Source: an uncultured bacterium
GTDB taxonomy: Bacteria; Cyanobacteriota; Vampirovibrionia; Gastranaerophilales; Gastranaerophilaceae
Direction: 5' to 3'
Assembly (NCBI GenBank): GCA_902776035.1
Contig: CACYOO010000004.1
Location: forward strand, 1-64,000
Length of the DNA stretch: 64,000 bases
Under the pieces are notes generated by a model. It was not told the DNA's origin and did no database searches. It worked only from the letters and a program-made list of their open reading frames with translations. Both the position numbers and the translations under genes were made by a program. Shown in pieces: positions 16,800 to 22,997 of this stretch; the first letter of the stretch is position 1, and each line of letters starts with the position of its first letter.

Positions 16800-17324
16800 A
16801 TGAAAAAATTATTATTGGCAATGACAGTATCATTTGCAATGCTTGCAGGAACACAAGCAGTAATGGCAGATTGCGGATGTCCGCAGCCACAATCGTGTAA
16901 TAAGCCGTCTTGTGAAGATTGTGCTGACAAAGCAAGAAGGTGTTATTCCGATTGCAAAGACCAAAAACGAGAAGAAATCTATTGCAGACTAAATTTAGAT
17001 TCTTGTCAGAGAGATAAGGCAATGGCTATTGAAGACAGGTATGATGATGATTTAGAATGCTTAGGTGATAAAATTAAAAATGACCATGAGTGTTTATGTG
17101 ATAAATTAAACGATTCATGTCTTGATAAAAAAGCTGTAAAAAATCAAGAGAAAATCTTGAAAAACGACTTAAAAGATATGAAAGATAAATTAAAAATGGT
17201 AGATAAAGATTTTAAAGAAATTTTAACCAAAGAACAAAAATCCGAATACAGAAAAATAAAGAAAGAGCTTAAATTTAGAGCAAAACATTCAATGAAATAC
17301 TGCTGCAAATGTAAACGTAAGTAG
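16800..17324 (+). CDS. Secreted Cys-rich, helical Spy-like protein
   Basis: A 174-residue exported protein. The signal peptide is MKKLLLAMTVSFAMLAGTQA with cleavage near AVMAD. The mature part has 16 cysteines, mostly in the first 100 residues with spacings such as CxC, CxxC and CxxxC, and ends in CCKCKRK. Long charged helices follow, with an LTKEQKSEYRKIKKEL segment resembling the LTxxQ motif of CpxP/Spy proteins. I infer a periplasmic, disulfide-bonded or metal-binding helical protein. The Cys enrichment is not a Spy feature. The ribosome-binding site AAGGAG is strong, and a good terminator follows. Confidence 0.75.
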   Translation: MKKLLLAMTVSFAMLAGTQAVMADCGCPQPQSCNKPSCEDCADKARRCYSDCKDQKREEIYCRLNLDSCQRDKAMAIEDRYDDDLECLGDKIKNDHECLCDKLNDSCLDKKAVKNQEKILKNDLKDMKDKLKMVDKDFKEILTKEQKSEYRKIKKELKFRAKHSMKYCCKCKRK

Positions 17325-17351
17325 CTTAAAACATAAATATTACAAAATATT

Positions 17352-17379
17352 ACAGCACCGTAAAAAACGGTGCTGTTTT
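17352..17379 (+). terminator. Strong terminator after the Cys-rich protein gene
   Basis: A perfect 9-bp stem, ACAGCACCG (17352-17360) with CGGTGCTGT (17368-17376), has an A-rich 7-nt loop and ends in a T run. Confidence 0.9.
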
Positions 17380-17470
17380 GTTAACATTACGTAACATGTA
17401 TAACATAAAAAAAGCAATTTTTTATTAAAAATATACTTATATAAGTATAAGGTTTTTGAAAGATTAGAGT

Positions 17471-17983
17471 ATGACAACAGGTTTAACAACAACAACAAAT
17501 TTCATAGCTCAAAAGATAGATAGAACAATGGTTGACAGTGTTACTAATGCTATATTCCAAAGAGCAGCATCAAAATCTTCTCAAGCCGTAGAAAATTCAG
17601 TTAAAAATAATGTTTATAGCGAAGGTGCATATAGAGCTTCCGTTCAAGAAGATGTTATGTTGGAAGCACGCAGAGAGCTTACAAAAGCTGCAAATCCTTT
17701 TGCAAATAATATTTTAGCACAAGCTGCAACAGATTCTAAAGGTGGTCAAACACAAGCAGGTGCTTCTTATGTTCCAGCAAAAGTTTCCGGTACAAAAGCT
17801 CCTCGTACACAAGTTTTCAATTCAATGGCTTTACAAAACAGTATGTATACATCTGCTGTTCGTGAATCAATGATGGCACAAGCACAAGACAGTATAAGTA
17901 AAAATTATACGTTAATGTCAAGATTGCAATTCTTAAATACAAAATCAGCTATTGCAACATATCCCGCTAAAAATTTTTCATAA
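17471..17983 (+). CDS. Orphan Ala/Ser-rich helical protein
   Basis: A 170-residue protein of unknown family with no signal peptide or membrane helix. It is rich in Ala, Ser, Gln and Asn and probably mostly helical. A Gly/Thr/Pro-rich break lies near residues 98-115 (KGGQTQAGASYVPAK). The segment AANPFANNILAQAA shares an NPFA core with NNPFASAS in the duplicated gene at 21495, but the two are not otherwise alignable by eye. An AT-rich leader with a perfect ACTTATATAAGT palindrome precedes it. It is a single-gene unit, possibly well expressed. Confidence 0.65.
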   Translation: MTTGLTTTTNFIAQKIDRTMVDSVTNAIFQRAASKSSQAVENSVKNNVYSEGAYRASVQEDVMLEARRELTKAANPFANNILAQAATDSKGGQTQAGASYVPAKVSGTKAPRTQVFNSMALQNSMYTSAVRESMMAQAQDSISKNYTLMSRLQFLNTKSAIATYPAKNFS

Positions 17984-18040
17984 TTGACATTTAAAGTTAT
18001 ATACAATAACAGGTTTGTTATTTTGAACCAACGATTTTTG

Positions 18041-18092
18041 AAGTGAAGAATCTCAGACAAAGAGATGTTTCGCTATTGTTCAACATGACGGA
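18041..18092. repeat. Possible interspersed repeat remnant
   Basis: The stretch starting GTGAAGAATCTCAGAC and ending TTCAACATGACGG has the look of a dispersed bacterial element of the type carrying AAGAATCTC and ATGACGG at its ends. It includes a small hairpin, AATCTC / GAGAT. Only one copy is visible in this window, so dispersal cannot be confirmed. Confidence 0.3.
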
Positions 18093-18098
18093 AAATTT

Positions 18099-19385
18099 TT
18101 ACTTACAAGCATCTATCCAATGCTCTACATTTTGTAAGTCTTTTTCTGAATACATCGGATATAGGTCTTTATATTGCGTATATTTTTGTTCATGCAGGTA
18201 TTCTTTAATAATTTGTTTTTCTTCGTAAAAATCTTCCAATGCAGAAGATTTATCATTAAGATAATATTTACATATACCTCTTTTTAAATAAATTCCGTTA
18301 TGTTTTGAATAACCTTTTTTTATTATATAATCATAAGCTTTTATTGCACTTTCATAGTTACCTAACTTCATTTCACTATTTCCCAGAGTTGTATATAACC
18401 CTATATCACTTTTAGAAAAATGAAAATGCTTAACATTATCATATACAGATTTTCGCTTTAAGCAAGATATACCTTTTTCTGCTTCATTTTTCGCTTGTTT
18501 ATACTGTTTATTATAATAGTATGTTAATGCTCTGTAGTAGTATAATTTGGAATCATTATCATGAAATGTTAAAGCTTTATCGTATTCCTGAATAGATTTG
18601 TCATACAAATCATCCTGATAATATTTGTAACCCTGTTCAATATATGATACATATTCTTTATCCGCAGCACTTACATAAAAAGGAAATTTTAAAAATATTG
18701 GGAATCCTATACTAATAATAAAAGAAACAATGCATAAACCTAATACTACTTTTAAGAAAACAGGATATTTTTTAAAATCATAGCTTGCTTTTTTAGCAAA
18801 TGATAATCTTTTACCAAATTTTACATACTGTTCTATATCTTTTTTAATAATATCTGAATTACCATATATTTGATATTTAAAATTTGGTAAAAATTTAGAA
18901 ATACTAATTAATCTGAGCAAAAAAGCATATGCACAAAAGGATAACGAAAAATTCGAATTTTCTGTAAATGAAATTTTATTATCTTTTGTTGTAATACTAA
19001 CGTCTGTCTTACAATACATATGAGAATATGTACCTGTTATTTTATCACTAGCAAATAATACAGCTTTTACACTTTTAATATCTTCCAAATTAAGCTGATG
19101 TATTCTTTTACCCTTATTGCTTTTATATACTAAAGACAGAGTTGTATCATCAATTATTAATTCAGAAACGTATTCTTCTTTTGACATTGCATTTTTTATC
19201 CATAAAGGAATAAATATAGCAACCATTGCAATTAAACCGAATATATCACCTTCAACACGGTAACTTACATCATTTGAAGTCATTAATATATAAGCAAGCA
19301 CTCCGACTATAGCAATAATAATCGCAGATATTATTACAACCGCAGTCATGGATAGTTTGCTTTGAACTTTAATACGTTTTTTCAT
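18099..19385 (-). CDS. Membrane protein with PH-like region and TPR repeats
   Basis: A 428-residue protein. Two N-terminal membrane helices (about 12-35 and 44-62) precede a soluble segment of about 75-170. That segment has alternating beta-strand character (ELIIDDTTLSLVYKSNKGKR) resembling bacterial PH-like domains. A third membrane helix (about 212-235) precedes four or so tetratricopeptide repeats to the C-terminus (SYIEQGYKYYQDDLYDKSIQ, LYYYRALTYYYNKQYKQAK). I infer a membrane-anchored scaffold. It is followed 3 nt upstream on the same strand by the C_GCAxxG pair, so it may be their operon partner. Confidence 0.7.
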   Translation of the reverse strand: MKKRIKVQSKLSMTAVVIISAIIIAIVGVLAYILMTSNDVSYRVEGDIFGLIAMVAIFIPLWIKNAMSKEEYVSELIIDDTTLSLVYKSNKGKRIHQLNLEDIKSVKAVLFASDKITGTYSHMYCKTDVSITTKDNKISFTENSNFSLSFCAYAFLLRLISISKFLPNFKYQIYGNSDIIKKDIEQYVKFGKRLSFAKKASYDFKKYPVFLKVVLGLCIVSFIISIGFPIFLKFPFYVSAADKEYVSYIEQGYKYYQDDLYDKSIQEYDKALTFHDNDSKLYYYRALTYYYNKQYKQAKNEAEKGISCLKRKSVYDNVKHFHFSKSDIGLYTTLGNSEMKLGNYESAIKAYDYIIKKGYSKHNGIYLKRGICKYYLNDKSSALEDFYEEKQIIKEYLHEQKYTQYKDLYPMYSEKDLQNVEHWIDACK

Positions 19386-19388
19386 ATA

Positions 19389-19784
19389 TTATACAGTTTC
19401 TAGATTTAATACATCAGATAATACAATAGCTGCATTTTTAACACAGTCATCACAGGAGCAAAGCATTTTTCCTGTTTCAATACCTTTTAACTCTTTGCAA
19501 ATTGTTGCACCGGATTTTTCTTTAAAACTTTTAAGAATTTCTTTTGAAGATAAAGTTGTTTTTTCTCCGTTTTTTATTAAGCCGGCTGCAATGACCGCAC
19601 CGCATAAAGCACCACAAGTTCCTTCCATACAACCCATACCCATGCCAAATCCTGAACCGATATTCATTAAAACATCTTTAGATACATTAAAACTGTCATT
19701 GTATGACATTAAAACCGCCTGACAGCAATTATAACCGTTGTGTTTATATTCAACTGCCGCAAGTCCTCTTTCTTCTGCGTTCAT
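19389..19784 (-). CDS. C_GCAxxG_C_C family redox protein
   Basis: A 131-residue protein of the C_GCAxxG_C_C family, predicted small redox proteins with conserved cysteines. It shows YNCCQAVL, GMGMGCMEGTCGALCGAV and a distal pair in CSCDDC, in the family order. Biochemical function is not established for the family. It is adjacent to a second member 9 nt upstream on the same strand, forming a tandem pair. It has 10 cysteines in 131 residues. Confidence 0.85.
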   Translation of the reverse strand: MNAEERGLAAVEYKHNGYNCCQAVLMSYNDSFNVSKDVLMNIGSGFGMGMGCMEGTCGALCGAVIAAGLIKNGEKTTLSSKEILKSFKEKSGATICKELKGIETGKMLCSCDDCVKNAAIVLSDVLNLETV

Positions 19785-19793
19785 ATTTTCTCC

Positions 19794-20258
19794 TTATATA
19801 AGTTTTTCCTTTATTATTTTTGCACAAAAACCGATAAAATGCTTACATGGTCTTTCTTTGTAATACTCATTTGTTCTTTTTGACGGTTTAAAAGATGTAT
19901 CCTTGCCTGCTTCACCCAAAAGTTCTCTGCATATTATTGTTCCATACTGTTCTTTAAAAGTATTTGCCAATTCTTGTATAAGTTCATAATGCTTCTGTTT
20001 TACTACATCATCATTTGGAGCAGTATAGCCCTTTAAAATTCCTGCAATCATAAACATAACACTAACCGCACCGCAAACTTCTCTTAATCGGCCCATACCT
20101 CCTCCAAATGAAGAAGATAATTTTAGAGCGGTTTCTTTATCTAGGTTTATTTCTTTTGCAAAAGTTAAAATTACACTTTGAGCACAATTATAACCCTGTT
20201 CAAAATAATCTTCCGCTATTTTTGAATAATCTGCTTGATTAGTTAATTTATTATCCAT
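19794..20258 (-). CDS. C_GCAxxG_C_C family redox protein, second copy
   Basis: A second, diverged member of the family, 154 aa from ATG 20258. It has YNCAQSVI, GGGMGRLREVCGAVSVMF, TIICRELLG and a C-terminal PCKHFIGFCAKII. The GCAxxG block is replaced by GRLREVCGAV, which keeps the second Cys-Gly-Ala. The frame is open to 20294, but the added N-terminus is hydrophobic and unlike the family, so 20258 is chosen. It is probably co-transcribed with the gene at 19389. Confidence 0.8.
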   Translation of the reverse strand: MDNKLTNQADYSKIAEDYFEQGYNCAQSVILTFAKEINLDKETALKLSSSFGGGMGRLREVCGAVSVMFMIAGILKGYTAPNDDVVKQKHYELIQELANTFKEQYGTIICRELLGEAGKDTSFKPSKRTNEYYKERPCKHFIGFCAKIIKEKLI

Positions 20259-20345
20259 AATGATAATTATACTCTGATAAAAACAGATTTTCACTCTTTT
20301 TTAAAGTTTTATTTGTATAATTTAAAATAAACAATAAATAAGCCC

Positions 20346-20385
20346 AAAAACTCCTGATATAAATGTATTATCAGGAGTTTTTTAT
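20346..20385. terminator. Bidirectional terminator
   Basis: A strong stem, ACTCCTGATA (20350-20359) with TATCAGGAGT (20369-20378), has a 9-nt loop, A-run on one side and T-run on the other. It sits 25 nt after the stop of the minus-strand QueD-like gene and before the C_GCAxxG pair. Confidence 0.8.
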
Positions 20386-20409
20386 TTTTAAACAAAAAGC
20401 TATAAATAA

Positions 20410-20973
20410 TTATTCTTTTTTATAACCGCATTTTGGACAAACCCCTTTTACAAGTGATATTCCGCATAAAGGACATCTGTCTGTTTTGTTATTTGTATTA
20501 TATTCACAACTTGCAGTATTATCACCGCTTGTAAATGTTATTTTTGATATATTTAATTCATCTTTTAATAACTCATAAACCATTTTTATCATACCCTCAG
20601 TTGTCATAGTTTCTTTAGTTACGACAAGACGGCATTCAGGATATGCAGTTGCAAGTTCGGTTTTGAAAGCAGGACCTTTCATTGTGTTTTGAGGAGCACC
20701 ATTTTTTATCCCTTGTTCTTCATATACATTTAATATTGCAGGAAGAAGCGGATCATCTTCTCTCAAAACTACAGCGTGGTCAAAATTTTGTAATATATGC
20801 CAAGCTGTTTTTTTTATTTCATTACAAGGAAATACCATATTTACACCTTCATTGATACTGTCTTCAACTTCAATTGTTAAAGTTCCTGTATGACCGTGTA
20901 AAAACTGTGCCTCTCCTCTAAATCCATAAAATCTGTGTGCATATTGTAAATTTAATGTTGCAATACTTTTCAT
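20410..20973 (-). CDS. QueD/PTPS-family enzyme with a C-terminal zinc ribbon
   Basis: A 187-residue member of the 6-pyruvoyl-tetrahydropterin synthase / QueD family. The zinc ligands are His13 (YAHRF), His26 and His28 (FLHGHTG). FDHAVVL gives the Asp-His dyad and ETMTTEGMIKMVYELL the pterin-anchoring Glu region. The position normally holding the catalytic Cys four residues before HGH is Ala here, with Glu21 one residue earlier. After residue about 160 a tail CPLCG...CPKCG forms an added zinc ribbon not usual in QueD. A Glu-bearing PTPS can replace FolB in folate synthesis in some organisms, which would fit folE2 in this window. QueD activity cannot be excluded. Confidence 0.75.
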   Translation of the reverse strand: MKSIATLNLQYAHRFYGFRGEAQFLHGHTGTLTIEVEDSINEGVNMVFPCNEIKKTAWHILQNFDHAVVLREDDPLLPAILNVYEEQGIKNGAPQNTMKGPAFKTELATAYPECRLVVTKETMTTEGMIKMVYELLKDELNISKITFTSGDNTASCEYNTNNKTDRCPLCGISLVKGVCPKCGYKKE

Positions 20974-21095
20974 AACGCCTCCTTTAATGTTGTGATATAA
21001 AAAAATCTAAAATTAAGATAAAGATATATCAATTACCTGAACGGCTATTTTATTGCATATACAAAAATAATGATTTTGAAAAATAGTAAATAAGG

Positions 21096-21317
21096 TTAAG
21101 AATTGTAACAAGGTAATTTAAAATACTAAAGTTTTGAAATCGGATTGCCGATAACATAAATGTCCAAAGAAACGGAATTTAGGGTATGTGTATAAGACAA
21201 AGGATGTGTCGATATATTAGTATTTATATAATATATGTATGCATAAATATGGGGATATAATAATACTCTTGTGGTAATAGTTGCAAATAATGGCATTTGT
21301 TCATTGTAGCAGCGTAA
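21096..21317 (+). pseudogene. Eroded tandem copy of the gene at 21495
   Basis: This stretch begins with the same TTAAGAATTGTAAC leader as the intact unit (21398) and keeps the CTAAAGTTT and TTTAGGG blocks. The start codon has been lost: ATATGGCAATGG of the intact copy reads ATAAGACAAAGG here. Most of the coding region is missing. The last codons survive: TTCATTGTAGCAGCGTAA (21300-21317) against TTCATTAAAGCAGCATAA. It is followed by the same terminator block as the intact gene. This is an internally deleted, decayed duplicate. Confidence 0.7.
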
Positions 21318-21330
21318 AAAAGTTTTCAAA

Positions 21331-21394
21331 AAAATACTTATTTCCTTACTACACAATTTTTAAGACCTGCTGTTTAGCGGTCTTTTTTTTTGCT
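21331..21394 (+). terminator. Duplicated 64-bp terminator block, copy 1
   Basis: This 64-bp block matches 21887-21950 at all but two positions. It contains GACCTGCT / AGCGGTC folding as a hairpin followed by ten T residues, so it is an intrinsic terminator. It ends the eroded copy and directly precedes the leader of the intact gene. Confidence 0.85.
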
Positions 21395-21494
21395 GTATTA
21401 AGAATTGTAACGATATGATTTATTTTGCTAAAGTTTAGAGGGAGTTATGTCGATATAGTAAGTGTTAAGGAAATGAAGTTTAGGGTGTGTGGAT

Positions 21495-21875
21495 ATGGCA
21501 ATGGATTTATCAAAATTTCAATATTCAAAAGATATAGATGCACAAGCATTGCAATATACAGCAAAAAACATTCTTGCAAAATCAGTTGCAAAAACATTTG
21601 CTCATTCACAAAAATCAGTTGCCTTAGATTTGTATAACGGTCAATTGGATGTTAATGTTGCACGTCAAGTTGCAATGTCAGTATCCGGATTAGAAGTTGC
21701 ACAAAGCAGCAACTTAGAAAATGCCGTAAGATTTTTAAAGAATAAAGCAGCTCTAGCTTCAAATCTTAGCAGTGAAAAAGTTGAAGTAGAAAAAGAAGAA
21801 AAAGTTGTTTCTAACAATCCATTTGCTTCAGCTTCAGTTGTTAATAATGATTACTTATTCATTAAAGCAGCATAA
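21495..21875 (+). CDS. Orphan Ala-rich soluble protein, intact copy of a duplicated unit
   Basis: A 126-residue protein of unknown family without signal peptide or membrane segment. It has an Ala/Lys/Ser-rich helical N-terminus (ALQYTAKNILAKSVAKTFAH), a middle with VARQVAMSVSGLEVAQSS, and an acidic-basic linker. It ends NNDYLFIKAA. ATG 21495 is preferred over GTG 21489 because AGGG lies 10 nt upstream; ATG 21501 is also possible. It has its own leader and terminator, and an eroded duplicate of the whole unit lies immediately upstream. Confidence 0.65.
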   Translation: MAMDLSKFQYSKDIDAQALQYTAKNILAKSVAKTFAHSQKSVALDLYNGQLDVNVARQVAMSVSGLEVAQSSNLENAVRFLKNKAALASNLSSEKVEVEKEEKVVSNNPFASASVVNNDYLFIKAA

Positions 21876-21886
21876 CAAGTTTTATT

Positions 21887-21950
21887 AAAATACTTATTTC
21901 CTTACTACACAATTTTTAAGACCAGCTATTTAGCGGTCTTTTTTTTTGCT
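21887..21950 (+). terminator. Duplicated 64-bp terminator block, copy 2
   Basis: This is the second copy of the 64-bp block at 21331, with GACCAGCT / AGCGGTC stem and ten T residues. It ends the intact gene at 21495. Confidence 0.85.
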
Positions 21951-21992
21951 AAAAATAGCTCTTATAGAGATTTGATTGCGTATGCTTAAATT

Positions 21993-22322
21993 TTAGCTTA
22001 CAAAAACTTTTATTAATTTATATATAATAACTAATTCTTCATAATTTGATTGTTTTAATAATTCAAATATTTTATTTAGTAATATTTTATGATTTTTTGT
22101 ACTTTCTGTATTAAAAAACAGGTTTTTATAATCTATATCCAAAGCTTTTGCTAACTTTTCTATCAAATCAGCTTTAGGAAAACTTTTTCCTGTTTCAATA
22201 TGGCTTATATGTTTTGGATCAATATCAACAAGTTCTGCAAGCTGATATTGAGTTATTCCCTTTTTATTGCGTAATTCTTTTAGTCTTAAACCAAAATCTT
22301 TTTTTAAGCTCATAGAACACAT
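21993..22322 (-). CDS. XRE-family helix-turn-helix regulator
   Basis: A 109-residue protein with a clear Cro/C1-type HTH in its first 75 residues (LKELRNKKGITQYQLAELV, DPKHISHIETGKSFPKADLI). A short helical C-terminal segment may mediate dimerisation. An in-frame ATG at 22313 is an alternative start. The gene faces away from a nested palindrome (22364-22454) that could hold its operator. The plus-strand side of that region contains only a dead glycosyltransferase fragment. Confidence 0.85.
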   Translation of the reverse strand: MCSMSLKKDFGLRLKELRNKKGITQYQLAELVDIDPKHISHIETGKSFPKADLIEKLAKALDIDYKNLFFNTESTKNHKILLNKIFELLKQSNYEELVIIYKLIKVFVS

Positions 22323-22363
22323 CTTTCATGAGAATAATTTGAGTGGAAAGTTTTATAAACTGC

Positions 22364-22454
22364 ATTCAAAATAGAAAATGTAAACTGCATACCGTATTTA
22401 ATATTGATTTTATACTTTCAATACGGTATTATCATGAGCAAATCTATTTTGAAT
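22364..22454. repeat. Nested perfect inverted repeats
   Basis: Outer arms of 12 bp, ATTCAAAATAGA (22364-22375) and TCTATTTTGAAT (22443-22454), enclose inner arms of 10 bp, ATACCGTATT (22389-22398) and AATACGGTAT (22420-22429). Both pairs are perfect and centred within about 1-2 nt of the same point. The element lies between the XRE gene (minus) and a glycosyltransferase remnant (plus). It is either a double operator or an end-like structure of a small mobile element. Confidence 0.75.
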
Positions 22455-22465
22455 AAGGAATTATA

Positions 22466-22591
22466 ATGTCGAAAATATCTGTAGTAATACCTGTATATAA
22501 TACTGAAAAATATTTACGAAATTGTCTTGATAGTGTTGTTAATTAAACATTCAAAGACATTGTAATGTCAGACCGTTTGCATATAAACTAG
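22466..22591 (+). pseudogene. Glycosyltransferase family 2 remnant
   Basis: ATG 22466 with AAGGA upstream opens a classic GT2 N-terminus, MSKISVVIPVYNTEKYLRNC, followed by LDSVVN and then TAA. Reading through the stop gives TFKDIV, exactly what GT2 enzymes have after a conserved Gln. The stop is therefore a CAA-to-TAA nonsense mutation. The frame then loses similarity and stops again at 22589. Only about 35 codons remain of a gene normally over 250. Confidence 0.8.
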
Positions 22592-22677
22592 TAATACATT
22601 TTTATAATTTGAATTTTCTGCTTTACATTTATTTTATACAAAAGTGTTTTAGGAATTTGTAAAGTACAATACTGTTA

Positions 22678-22887
22678 TTATAAAACCTGCCAAGAGCCGG
22701 TCTTGTCAGAGCCAACTCTTTTTATCTTTCCTTTTTGTTTTAGACTTTGAATTGCTCTTTCAATACTTCTTGGCGTTTTCTCAAGAATTTTTGCCATTTC
22801 AGAAATTGTTATTTCTTTATTTTCTTCAATCAATACTATAACCTTATCCGTTGTTTTTACATTGAAGTTTTTTATTTCCACACACAC
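22678..22887 (-). CDS. Short winged-helix protein, likely a gene fragment
   Basis: A 69-residue ORF from a GTG start whose body is a winged helix (EITISEMAKILEKTPRSIER, LKQKGKIKRVGSDKTGSWQV). This sequence pattern is the usual C-terminal domain of longer AlbA_2/RecG-like ATP-binding regulators. The missing N-terminal domains, the GTG start without a Shine-Dalgarno and the neighbouring GT2 remnant suggest a decapitated gene. It could still encode a small DNA-binding protein. Confidence 0.5.
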   Translation of the reverse strand: MCVEIKNFNVKTTDKVIVLIEENKEITISEMAKILEKTPRSIERAIQSLKQKGKIKRVGSDKTGSWQVL

Positions 22888-22997
22888 TTTATAGGTACAT
22901 TAGGAGAAGAATTTTAATTTTTTATTTCATAAATTTTCAAGATACTTCAAATACGCTGTCATTATATAACTAACGGCTGTATAAATTATAATGGTAA

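Noticed and set aside
18043-18228. Plus-strand ORF over the repeat-like segment and the end of the TPR gene
   Set aside because: Most of it is antisense to the well-supported TPR gene, and its start falls in the repeat-like sequence.
21126-21356. 76-codon minus-strand ORF over the eroded copy
   Set aside because: It has no ribosome-binding site, no family resemblance and covers a region explained by a decayed plus-strand duplicate.
22300-22900. Prophage or integrative element
   Set aside because: There is an XRE gene and inverted repeats, but no integrase, transposase, phage structural gene or attachment-type duplication; gene decay explains it better.
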